This document shows, in pieces, positions 1 through 5,438 of a stretch of DNA of 5,606 bases. Source of the stretch: an uncultured bacterium (lineage in GTDB: Bacteria > Bacillota > Clostridia > Christensenellales > Pumilibacteraceae). The notes beneath the pieces were generated by a model. It was not told the origin of the DNA and ran no database searches. It was given only the letters and a program-made list of their open reading frames with translations. Made by a program: the position numbers and the translations under genes. The stretch is taken from positions 1 through 5,606 of the forward strand of contig CATKFJ010000198.1 in assembly GCA_949747725.1 (NCBI GenBank), read 5' to 3'. Positions within the stretch are counted from its first letter, which is position 1, and the number at the start of each line of letters is the position of its first letter.

Positions 1-1
1 C

Positions 2-427
2 GCTATGGCAATGACCTACGGCTATGTTTACGTAGCTCAGGTAGCTATGGGTGCGGATAAAAACCAAGTGCTTAAGGCTATCGCGGAAGCGGAAGCTTAT
101 CACGGACCGTCGCTCATTATCGCCTACGCAACATGTATCAACCACGGCATAGATATGTCCAAGGGCATGTCCGAAGAAGACAAGGCCGTAAAAGCCGGAT
201 ATTGGCAGTTATACCGCTTTAACCCCGAGCTTGCCGATAAGGGCGAAAACCCGTTCGTTCTCGACAGCAAAGACCCGACGGGCAATTACCAAGAGTTTAT
301 CGCAGGCGAAACGCGTTATAAGTCGCTTGCCAAAGCCAAGCCCGAGATCGCTCAACAGTTGTTCGAGCGTGCCGAGCAGGAAGCAAAACAACGCTTGGAC
401 GGCTATAAAAAGCGCGCCGGCAAATAA
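2..427 (+). CDS. nifJ: Pyruvate:ferredoxin (flavodoxin) oxidoreductase, C-terminal part (5' end outside window)
   Basis: PFOR cleaves pyruvate with CoA to acetyl-CoA and CO2 and passes electrons to ferredoxin or flavodoxin; it is a cytoplasmic core enzyme of anaerobic fermentation. The reading frame is open from the first complete codon at base 2, so the ATG at base 5 is an internal Met and not the start; only about 141 residues of a protein usually near 1,170 are present. The fragment matches the end of the thiamine-diphosphate domain: AMTYGYVYVAQVAMGAD, then PSLIIAYATCINHGI, then AGYWQLYRFNPEL and NPFVLDSKDP. The Cys in ATCINHGI (codon at 134-136) probably corresponds to the distal Cys that completes the ligands of the proximal 4Fe-4S cluster in Desulfovibrio PFOR; this is from memory of the family, not an alignment. 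The protein ends about 95 residues later, without the extra C-terminal domain of the Desulfovibrio enzyme. The family call is very secure; the symbol could equally be por. Confidence 0.95.
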   Translation, partial: AMAMTYGYVYVAQVAMGADKNQVLKAIAEAEAYHGPSLIIAYATCINHGIDMSKGMSEEDKAVKAGYWQLYRFNPELADKGENPFVLDSKDPTGNYQEFIAGETRYKSLAKAKPEIAQQLFERAEQEAKQRLDGYKKRAGK

Positions 428-460
428 GCCGTAACTTATAATTCATATCGATCAAACACA

Positions 461-506
461 ACAGCCCCTCATTCATAACCGAATGAGGGGCTGTCTTTAG
501 ATTATT
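461..506. terminator. Rho-independent terminator between convergent genes
   Basis: A perfect 14-bp inverted repeat (ACAGCCCCTCATTC at 461-474, GAATGAGGGGCTGT at 481-494) with a 6-base loop is followed on the plus strand by CTTTAGATTATTTT. It lies 33 bases after the PFOR stop codon. On the minus strand the same stem is followed by TGTGTTTGAT, so it may also stop transcripts of the zinc-ribbon gene, which converges on it and has no better terminator of its own. Neither U-tract is pure, but the stem is strong. Confidence 0.88.
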
Positions 507-549
507 TTAAAATCCGATCGCGATCGCCGCGACTGTATCGCAACACTGT

Positions 550-1068
550 TTATTTACGCTTATTGTTTTTTTTGAACGGGTTTTTAAAGCTTTTATTATC
601 TTTATTGTCTTTTACTTCATCATGCTCGGCGTTCGTTTTATTTTCATGTTGCGGCGAAGCTTTATCGTCTATGATCTCGACGTCGCGGACTTCCACAACA
701 GGACCTTGCTTACGTTTCTTTTTAGGGCTTTCATCTTCGTAAACACTGCTCCGACGTGACGAACCGCCTATATCGAACCCGAACAATCCGCCCAAAAGAT
801 CGCTTATCGGGTCACCGAACAAGTCGTCGAACAGCGATGAGAACGGACTGCCGAACGGACCGAAACCCGTATCATAGTCGTCTTCATACCCGTATGGATG
901 CGTCAGATAAACATTGCAAGGATCGATCACCTTTGTTTCGTTATGCTCTTCGCGGACGTTTTCGTCACTCGCATGCTCGTCGACTACGGCAAGCGTTTTT
1001 ACGGCATAACCGCACCGTATACACTTATTTTTATTGCCCATGTCATAGCCGCATTGCGGACAAATCAT
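550..1068 (-). CDS. Small zinc-ribbon protein with Gly/Phe-rich middle and lysine-rich tail, function unknown
   Basis: A 172-residue protein that I do not recognise as a named family. Residues 3-19 form a zinc ribbon of the pattern CPQC-x9-CIRC, expected to bind one zinc ion. An acidic linker follows (about 28-50), then a Gly/Phe/Asp-rich stretch at about 67-102 with repeated F/L-D-D-L-F-G-like units (SSLFDDLFGDP, DLLGGLFGFD). This resembles the G/F region of DnaJ proteins, but there is no J domain. Residues about 104-172 are charged and probably disordered, with PKKKRK at 116-121 and a lysine/asparagine-rich end. There is no signal peptide or membrane segment, so it is probably cytoplasmic. 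The ATG is supported by GGAG seven bases upstream and by a consensus promoter. It is a single-gene unit. The gene is likely real because of promoter, ribosome site and zinc-ribbon coherence; its role is unknown. Confidence 0.85.
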   Translation of the reverse strand: MICPQCGYDMGNKNKCIRCGYAVKTLAVVDEHASDENVREEHNETKVIDPCNVYLTHPYGYEDDYDTGFGPFGSPFSSLFDDLFGDPISDLLGGLFGFDIGGSSRRSSVYEDESPKKKRKQGPVVEVRDVEIIDDKASPQHENKTNAEHDEVKDNKDNKSFKNPFKKNNKRK

Positions 1069-1099
1069 AATTCATCTCCGAAACTAGCTTTCTTTTTAT

Positions 1100-1118
1100 A
1101 TTATACACCCCGTATAAT
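1100..1118. repeat. Inverted repeat across the -10 box and spacer, possible operator
   Basis: ATTATAC (1100-1106) and GTATAAT (1112-1118) are perfect inverted copies separated by ACCCC. The left arm is the -10 box of the zinc-ribbon promoter, so a dimeric regulator bound here would block RNA polymerase. The right arm also forms a TATAAT on the plus strand, but no -35 box stands at a suitable distance. In AT-rich promoter DNA a 7-bp repeat can arise by chance, so the operator role is only a possibility. Confidence 0.35.
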
Positions 1119-1129
1119 TTGTTTGTCAA
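1100..1129 (-). promoter_or_regulatory. Consensus sigma-A promoter of the zinc-ribbon gene
   Basis: Reading the minus strand, TTGACA (1129-1124) is followed by an 18-base spacer and TATAAT (1105-1100). Both hexamers match consensus exactly, which suggests strong basal transcription. The predicted start is near 1093, giving a leader of about 25 bases that contains the GGAG ribosome site at 1076-1079. Confidence 0.85.
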
Positions 1130-1140
1130 CTTTTTTTAAA

Positions 1141-1184
1141 GGCAAGCAAAAAACGCGACGAACGGTTAAGCTCGTCGCGTTTTT
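1141..1184 (-). terminator. Rho-independent terminator of the CotH-family gene
   Basis: On the minus strand, immediately after the CotH stop codon, a 13-bp stem (1184-1172 pairing with 1161-1149, core TCGTCGCG/CGCGACGA) with a 10-base loop runs into a T-rich end (TTTTTTGCTTGCC). It is well placed, 11 bases after the stop, and separates this gene from the zinc-ribbon gene downstream, which has its own promoter just beyond. Confidence 0.92.
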
Positions 1185-1194
1185 ACGGTTTGTA

Positions 1195-2982
1195 TCAAAT
1201 ATTGTAATTATCTATATTCTGCAAAAGCGTATTTCGTTTGGCGCTCAAGTATTCCGAAACAGGTACATTCCCCGTTTCCGTAACGCCGAACTCGAGAGCA
1301 TTGGTTTTTATGGCACCGCTTGTGTATTTGCCGTATCGCATTTGATACTTCGTCTTACACGAATTGAATTCGATCGGCGTCGACATCCACTCGGAATCCG
1401 CCAAGTCCAATAGATTAGCACGGTATTTCATCAATGCCGAATCGGCATCGGTCGGCGCACCCTTATCTATAAGCTTAACGTACAACGGATTGCGTTGAGC
1501 CGTACCCGTCGCGGTCTGCCTTGTATACGGCGTTAAAAACATAGCCGCACTGCCCGTGGGATCCCATTGATATGTCAATCCCAAACACCTATCGTAATCG
1601 TAAGGTATAATTATCGCTTTTCCGTCCGACTTGCGGAAATACAGATAGTAGTTATTGAAGTTATTGCGAATACAGTCGGGATTGCCGAGAATATAGTTGA
1701 CAGCCTCCATTTTAGTAAATCTGTCGATATCCAAATACTGTTCGAATTCGACGTCCTCGCCATTGATAGCGGTTATGAAATTCTTGACGGAATCAAATCC
1801 TTTTTTCTTCTTCGTCTTTTTATCATAGGCATAAAACAAATTGTTCAGCTCGTCTTCCACTCCGACAATTTGCTCCAGATCCGCCATAGTCATGTCCGCG
1901 CCGTGATCGCTGTTGCCCCAAGTACACTTCCACAGATCGCCTACTTCGGTATCGCCGAGCTTAGACAAATTCCGTTCTATAAACACCTCGTCGATAGGTT
2001 CGTGGATCCTATAAACACCGAGATTGCGCATTGCCGTATCTTTTTCGAGCGCAGACAAATTGCACATCGTAATATTAGGCGCTACGACCCCGTTTTCACG
2101 AAACGTCTTCATCGCGTAAAGTTCGCGCACATAAGTTTCGTCCTTTGTGGAATTGTACTTTATATCTATCTTTTCCATGCCGCCGAGCGTACGCGCTTTA
2201 CGGATCGCTCTCTCATCCTCCCGACCCGTCCAATCCGTCAGCTCGTCTTGAGCATATCCGTCCTCTATATCGTCGAAAGTCTGCTTAAACGACAATTTCA
2301 TGTGAATGTTGTCGTAAAACCCGTTATCGTCATAAAAATGATGACGCGACGTGTTTCCCTTCATTCTTACGCCCACTTCTTCGTAGTAATAGTAAAGCAT
2401 GCCGTCGCCGTCATCTATACCTATAGTAACGGAATCCGCCATACGGTAGATCGGCGATTTATCATACCTGTCTTTATCGGCGTCGAGTTTTTTCCATTCG
2501 GCATGCGACATATTCATCGCAATGGAAACCGTGGCGTTCTCGTCGAAAAGCGCCTCGTACACCAAGCGATCGCCGCCCGACCGATATTTCGCAGTAAACG
2601 TCTGCGGAGAAGTATAGCTCTCGGTCGCGCTGTATTTTTGCGTACCGTTAAACCAACCCTCAAACGCATATCCGTCGGCAACAGGCGCGTCATTTATAGC
2701 AACGGTCCCGTCGGCGGACGCGTTCAACGTCATGCTTGTCTTACCGTTTTCAAACGCGCCTATGCCCGTTGAAAACGTGATAGCGACACTGCCGTTATTC
2801 GAATCTCCCGTATTACCCGTGTTACCCGTATCTCCGACATTGCCTGTGTCGCCGATATTCTCGGTATTGGCCGTATCTCCGCCATCCGAATTGTCGGTAT
2901 TATCGGAATTATCCGACGGCGAGCATGCAATCAGAGAAAAGCATGCCATCATTGCCCCTATAAACATCGATAACTTTTTCAT
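1195..2982 (-). CDS. Secreted lipoprotein with InlB-type repeat and CotH kinase-like domain
   Basis: A 595-residue surface protein. Residues 1-20 are a lipoprotein signal (MKKLSMFIGAMMACFSLIAC) with lipobox LIAC and Cys20 as lipidation site. Residues 23-64 are a low-complexity Asp/Asn/Gly/Thr linker. Residues about 66-133 resemble an InlB B-repeat (Listeria-Bacteroides repeat), with the typical GYAFEGWFNG and the ending FTAKY. From about 140 on is a CotH-family kinase-like domain: RMKGNTSR (206-213), MKLSFK (228-233), GVYRIHEPIDEVFIER (322-337), NPDCIRNNFNNYYLYF (434-449) and PYDYDR (460-465), whose Asp462/Asp464 fit the metal-binding DxD of the family. Bacillus CotH is a spore-coat protein kinase; extracellular CotH proteins also occur in polysaccharide-degrading clostridia, with unknown targets. 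The n-region Lys-Lys supports this ATG, but the ribosome site is weak (only GGGA close to the start). It stands alone between its own promoter and terminator. The family call is secure; activity and substrate are unproven. Confidence 0.93.
   Translation of the reverse strand: MKKLSMFIGAMMACFSLIACSPSDNSDNTDNSDGGDTANTENIGDTGNVGDTGNTGNTGDSNNGSVAITFSTGIGAFENGKTSMTLNASADGTVAINDAPVADGYAFEGWFNGTQKYSATESYTSPQTFTAKYRSGGDRLVYEALFDENATVSIAMNMSHAEWKKLDADKDRYDKSPIYRMADSVTIGIDDGDGMLYYYYEEVGVRMKGNTSRHHFYDDNGFYDNIHMKLSFKQTFDDIEDGYAQDELTDWTGREDERAIRKARTLGGMEKIDIKYNSTKDETYVRELYAMKTFRENGVVAPNITMCNLSALEKDTAMRNLGVYRIHEPIDEVFIERNLSKLGDTEVGDLWKCTWGNSDHGADMTMADLEQIVGVEDELNNLFYAYDKKTKKKKGFDSVKNFITAINGEDVEFEQYLDIDRFTKMEAVNYILGNPDCIRNNFNNYYLYFRKSDGKAIIIPYDYDRCLGLTYQWDPTGSAAMFLTPYTRQTATGTAQRNPLYVKLIDKGAPTDADSALMKYRANLLDLADSEWMSTPIEFNSCKTKYQMRYGKYTSGAIKTNALEFGVTETGNVPVSEYLSAKRNTLLQNIDNYNI
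2794..2913 (-). repeat. Degenerate tandem repeats encoding the Asn/Gly/Asp/Thr linker of the CotH lipoprotein
   Basis: Residues 24-63 of the CotH-family lipoprotein are built from short units such as GDTGN and NTGNTGD preceded by SDN/TDN units. At DNA level these are degenerate 9- to 18-base repeats such as GATACGGGTAACACGGG. The segment links the lipid anchor to the folded part and probably lets the protein reach through the cell wall. Such tracts are prone to length change by slippage. Confidence 0.75.
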
Positions 2983-3040
2983 TATCCCATTCTATCATAT
3001 TAAATTGCATAAATCAACCGAAAATAATATAAATTTTTTA

Positions 3041-3069
3041 ATTATACAATACACTCGACAACTACGCAA
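3041..3069 (-). promoter_or_regulatory. Sigma-A promoter reading into the CotH-family gene
   Basis: On the minus strand TTGCGT (3069-3064), a 17-base spacer and a perfect TATAAT (3046-3041). The start would be near 3034, giving a leader of about 50 bases. The -35 is weak (three of six bases), the -10 is exact. It overlaps the opposite promoter. Confidence 0.65.
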
Positions 3070-3083
3070 CAAAGTGTTATAAT
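3055..3083 (+). promoter_or_regulatory. Sigma-A promoter reading into the small membrane protein gene
   Basis: TCGACA (3055-3060, five of six consensus bases), a 17-base spacer (3061-3077) and a perfect TATAAT (3078-3083). The usual distance from -10 to the start places transcription initiation at about 3090, which is the A of the ATG of the next gene. It shares 15 bases with the CotH promoter on the other strand. Confidence 0.7.
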
Positions 3084-3089
3084 TCCGAT

Positions 3090-3368
3090 ATGAGCAAGAT
3101 AATACCTATATTATCCCTAATAATATCCGCATGTTTGACCGTGCTTGCCGCATCAGGACTGATAACGGTATCTCTCACTATAAAAATATCGCAACTTCGG
3201 ATCGTTTCGATCCCTACAGCGATCGTGGGGCTTACGTTATCAACGCTGTGCGCGCCGTTGGCGTTTCTGTTTAAACGCGACAAACTGTGCGGCATAGCTT
3301 TTGGGCTGGATATCGCCGCTCTGGTTTTATCAGCGGTATCGGTCACGATATGGATAGTCGCACTGTAA
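3090..3368 (+). CDS. Small integral membrane protein, function unknown
   Basis: A 92-residue very hydrophobic protein with three likely membrane helices at about 4-30, 38-61 and 68-91. They are separated by short basic loops (KISQLR near 32-37 and FKRDK near 61-65); the basic second loop is probably cytoplasmic. I do not recognise a family and see no catalytic motif. No Shine-Dalgarno sequence precedes the ATG, and the promoter places the mRNA start on or beside it, so it may be translated as a leaderless message. It is transcribed away from the CotH gene. A 136-codon frame on the other strand covers the same DNA, but the hydrophobic pattern and promoter favour this strand. Probably real; it could be an accessory membrane protein or, less likely, a chance frame. 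Confidence 0.65.
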   Translation: MSKIIPILSLIISACLTVLAASGLITVSLTIKISQLRIVSIPTAIVGLTLSTLCAPLAFLFKRDKLCGIAFGLDIAALVLSAVSVTIWIVAL

Positions 3369-3572
3369 AAACCGTCCGATAAAACATCGAACCAACGTAA
3401 CGGTAGCAAAGTTTTTAAACCCTCCGCTTTTTTCATATGAAGTTTAAGTGCCGTGTGTGTACGCGGAGCGTTTGTTAGAGGTTGCACCCGAATAGTTATG
3501 GTGCGTATAAGAGGCTAAACGCGGCTTGGTAATTTCTATTCAGTCCAGGTCTAACTCTTTCCCAAAAGAAAA
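3369..3572. other. Non-coding stretch with several weak hairpins
   Basis: No convincing gene. Visible structure: (a) ACCGT 3371-3375 with ACGGT 3400-3404 enclosing CGAT 3377-3380 with ATCG 3386-3389, followed by AGCAAAGTTTTT, which may be a weak terminator of the membrane-protein gene; (b) CTCCGC 3422-3427 with GCGGAG 3463-3468; (c) GCGTT..TAG from 3468 with CTAAACGC 3515-3522, enclosing GCACC 3484-3488 with GGTGC 3500-3504. A faint plus-strand promoter-like pair (TTGCAC 3482-3487, 18 bases, TATAAG 3506-3511) also lies here. The nested stems allow a structured RNA or a dispersed repeat, but nothing in the window settles it. Confidence 0.4.
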
Positions 3573-3602
3573 TCACGGCGGTATCAAACGATACAACCGT
3601 GA
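3560..3602 (-). terminator. Rho-independent terminator downstream of gap
   Basis: On the minus strand TCACGG (3602-3597) pairs with CCGTGA (3578-3573), and GTATC (3594-3590) with GATAC (3585-3581), around the loop GTTT, with a 2x2 internal loop. It is followed by TTTTCTTTTGGG. It is about 60 bases after the gap stop codon and is the most terminator-like element for that gene. Confidence 0.75.
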
Positions 3603-3635
3603 CTTTTGATCGGAAATAATTTTAAAGTTTTCTTG

Positions 3636-3661
3636 CCTACTTCTTTTTCAAAAGAAGTAGG
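3636..3661 (-). repeat. Perfect hairpin directly after the gap stop codon
   Basis: CCTACTTCTTTT (3636-3647) and AAAAGAAGTAGG (3650-3661) form a 12-bp stem with a 2-base gap (in practice a 4- to 6-base loop). The stem begins at the base next to the TAA of gap (3664-3662). On the minus strand it is followed by CAAGAAAACTTT and no uridine run, so it is not a standard terminator. It may protect the 3' end of the gap mRNA or be part of a dispersed repeat. Confidence 0.7.
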
Positions 3662-4732
3662 TTAAAGCTCTGCGAAATACTTAATGGTTCTTACCATCTG
3701 GCTGGTATACGAATTCTCGTTATCGTACCACGAAACGACCTGCACTTCGTAAAGATCGTCGGCAACCTTGGAAACCATGGTCTGGGTAGCGTCGAACAAA
3801 GATCCGTAGCGCATACCGATAACATCGGACGACACGATCGGATCCTCATTGTACCCGAACGACTCGGACGCAGCCTTCTTCATAGCGGCATTGATGCCGT
3901 CCTTGGTAACGTCCTTGCCTTTAACGACGGCGGTAAGAATAGTCGTCGAGCCGGTGGGAACAGGCACGCGCTGCGCCGAACCGATAAGCTTGCCGTTAAG
4001 CTCGGGAATGACCAAACCGATAGCCTTAGCAGCGCCCGTCGAGTTGGGAACGATGTTGGCAGCGCCTGCGCGCGCTCTTCTCATATCGCCCTTACGGTGC
4101 GGTCCGTCAAGAATCATCTGGTCGCCGGTATAAGCATGGATAGTGCTCATGATACCCGACTGTATAGGCGCATAATCGTTAAGCGCTTTAGCCATGGGCG
4201 CAAGGCAGTTGGTCGTACATGAAGCGGCGGAAATGACCTGATCGTCTTTGGTAAGCGTCTTTTCGTTTACGCTGAAAACGATCGTTTTAAGATCGTTACC
4301 GGCAGGCGCGGAAATAACTACTTTCTTTGCGCCGGCGGTCACGTGCGCCATAGATTTTTCTTTCGAGCAGTAGAATCCCGTGCACTCGAGCACTACGTCT
4401 ACTCCGAGCTTGCCCCAAGGCAGATCCTGCGCTTTGGGCATAGCATAGATAGTGATCTCTTTGCCGTCAACGGTTATCGAGCCGGGGACCTTAACGGTCT
4501 TGCCGTCCTCTTCGTACACGGGTTCTTTGGACGATACCGTGTGAACGTTCTCGCCGATCCTTCCGCAGTAGCCGCCCTGAGCGGTGTCATACTTAAGAAG
4601 ATTCGCGAGCATTGCCGGGCTTGTCAAGTCGTTGATAGCGACCACGTCATAACCCTTCGCGCCGAACATCTGACGGAACGCAAGCCGTCCTATACGTCCG
4701 AAACCATTGATTGCAACCTTTACGTTTGCCAT
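3662..4732 (-). CDS. gap: Glyceraldehyde-3-phosphate dehydrogenase, phosphorylating, NAD-type
   Basis: GAPDH converts glyceraldehyde 3-phosphate, NAD+ and phosphate to 1,3-bisphosphoglycerate in cytoplasmic glycolysis. The 356-residue protein is complete: Rossmann motif INGFGRIGR (8-16), Asp35 in AINDL, which favours NAD over NADP, catalytic Cys172 in [12 protein letters not shown], His199 in TIHAYT, the phosphate-site region PNSTGAAKA (229-237) and the ending SWYDNENSY. It is about 20 residues longer than the usual 330-336 because of an insertion at about residues 54-85 between the LKYDT motif and the strand ITVDGKEI. The start is set by GGAGG (4743-4739) six bases upstream of the ATG. A good sigma-A promoter precedes it and hairpins follow, so it is probably a monocistronic unit, unlike gap-pgk-tpi operons; no CggR-type regulator is beside it. 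Confidence 0.98.
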   Translation of the reverse strand: MANVKVAINGFGRIGRLAFRQMFGAKGYDVVAINDLTSPAMLANLLKYDTAQGGYCGRIGENVHTVSSKEPVYEEDGKTVKVPGSITVDGKEITIYAMPKAQDLPWGKLGVDVVLECTGFYCSKEKSMAHVTAGAKKVVISAPAGNDLKTIVFSVNEKTLTKDDQVISAASCTTNCLAPMAKALNDYAPIQSGIMSTIHAYTGDQMILDGPHRKGDMRRARAGAANIVPNSTGAAKAIGLVIPELNGKLIGSAQRVPVPTGSTTILTAVVKGKDVTKDGINAAMKKAASESFGYNEDPIVSSDVIGMRYGSLFDATQTMVSKVADDLYEVQVVSWYDNENSYTSQMVRTIKYFAEL

Positions 4733-4738
4733 AAAAAA

Positions 4739-4743
4739 CCTCC
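4739..4743 (-). promoter_or_regulatory. Strong ribosome binding site of gap
   Basis: GGAGG on the minus strand, separated from the ATG by six T residues. This is the strongest Shine-Dalgarno sequence in the window and fits the high expression expected for GAPDH. Confidence 0.9.
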
Positions 4744-4791
4744 GAAGATTTTTAATTGTATTTATTGTCGACGAATTTACTCGCCTTTAGT

Positions 4792-4820
4792 ATTGTAACA
4801 TAACAAAATTTTTTCGTCAA
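4792..4820 (-). promoter_or_regulatory. Sigma-A promoter of gap
   Basis: On the minus strand TTGACG (4820-4815, five of six), a 17-base A/T-rich spacer and TACAAT (4797-4792, five of six). The predicted start near 4785 gives a leader of about 50 bases. The -35 box begins one base after the stop codon of the upstream gene. No terminator lies between, so some read-through from the upstream pair is possible. Confidence 0.8.
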
Positions 4821-4821
4821 G

Positions 4822-5436
4822 CTATTCTTCAACGCGCGTTGATTTTTCTTGTTCGCCGTTGCCGTTTTCTTTTGCGTCGACGACCGTATCCGCGGTCGCG
4901 GCGTTATTTTCTCCGTCCGTTTCCGGCTTGTCCATCACCGCATTATTCGTCGCTACCGGCACATAACCGTGAGCTTCGCTCAAAGTCTTTGTAAGCGCCT
5001 CAAACGTCTGTCCCGATATTATAGCGTCCTTAACGATAAACACAAGATTTTTGCCTACCGTAAGAACAAGCATACCGTCTTGCGCCTTGACCTTACTCAC
5101 CTGCTCGAGCGGAATATTAACGTCGTTATTAACAGTAATAGCCATGTCGTCTATCTTAACGTCAATATCTTCGTCGCTCGGCTCAACGGCGCACGCCACA
5201 AAGTTTTTAGGCGCTATGAGCAACATCAGCGAGCATGCGAACAGTACCGCGCCGAGCGCCAACAGGATTATGCCGAGCACGAGCATAAGCGTTTGCGGTC
5301 TAAGAACAACGGCAACTATTCCTATCGCAATACCTATTACCGAAACGGCGAGGTACAGTGCGAAATAGAAAATCAAAATTTTTTTATTGACGGCTTTCAT
5401 ATCGCCGGCGGTTATTTTATACTTAAGTTCAAACAT
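4822..5436 (-). CDS. Membrane protein with YcxB-like domain
   Basis: A 204-residue protein. After a short N-terminal cytoplasmic segment come two membrane helices (about 20-45 and 49-75) joined by a tight loop (RPQT). A soluble domain at about 82-155 follows with the pattern of the YcxB-like family (VKIDDMAITV...IPLEQVSKVKAQDGMLVLTV...FIVKD), a small beta-rich fold of unknown function, probably on the cytoplasmic face. Residues about 160-204 are acidic, Asn/Glu-rich and probably disordered. It starts two bases after the stop codon of the M29 aminopeptidase gene and has no clear Shine-Dalgarno sequence, which points to translational coupling in one operon. The YcxB assignment rests on pattern recognition; the topology is clear. 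The stop codon TAG lies one base before the -35 box of gap. Confidence 0.82.
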   Translation of the reverse strand: MFELKYKITAGDMKAVNKKILIFYFALYLAVSVIGIAIGIVAVVLRPQTLMLVLGIILLALGAVLFACSLMLLIAPKNFVACAVEPSDEDIDVKIDDMAITVNNDVNIPLEQVSKVKAQDGMLVLTVGKNLVFIVKDAIISGQTFEALTKTLSEAHGYVPVATNNAVMDKPETDGENNAATADTVVDAKENGNGEQEKSTRVEE

Positions 5437-5438
5437 AA

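Noticed and set aside
515..526. Perfect 12-base palindrome CGATCGCGATCG
   Set aside because: It has no loop for a hairpin and no matching partner site. CGATCG-type words are common throughout this window, so it is probably compositional.
706..723. PKKKRK in the zinc-ribbon protein, identical to the core of the SV40 nuclear localisation signal
   Set aside because: The protein is lysine-rich throughout its tail and the window is bacterial; without secretion signals or host-effector context this is most likely chance.
1112..1118. Possible plus-strand promoter from TATAAT at 1113-1118
   Set aside because: No -35-like hexamer stands 16-18 bases upstream, and no plus-strand gene follows.
898..1413. 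A 171-codon plus-strand frame across the zinc-ribbon promoter and CotH terminator
   Set aside because: It crosses a strong promoter and a terminator on the other strand and overlaps two supported genes; no ribosome site or family pattern.
1567..2772. A 401-codon open frame on the plus strand
   Set aside because: It lies wholly antisense to the CotH-family gene, whose motifs, signal peptide, promoter and terminator are all visible. The plus-strand product has shadow-like composition.
2994..2999. Second -10-like TATGAT just upstream of the CotH-family ATG
   Set aside because: The hexamer at the matching -35 position is poor (TTCGGT) and the start would fall inside the ribosome-binding region; the promoter at 3041-3069 is much better.
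3077..3487. A 136-codon open frame on the minus strand opposite the small membrane protein
   Set aside because: It starts with GTG inside the hairpin-rich non-coding block, has no ribosome site or promoter, and its protein has no coherent pattern. The plus-strand frame has clear membrane helices and a promoter.
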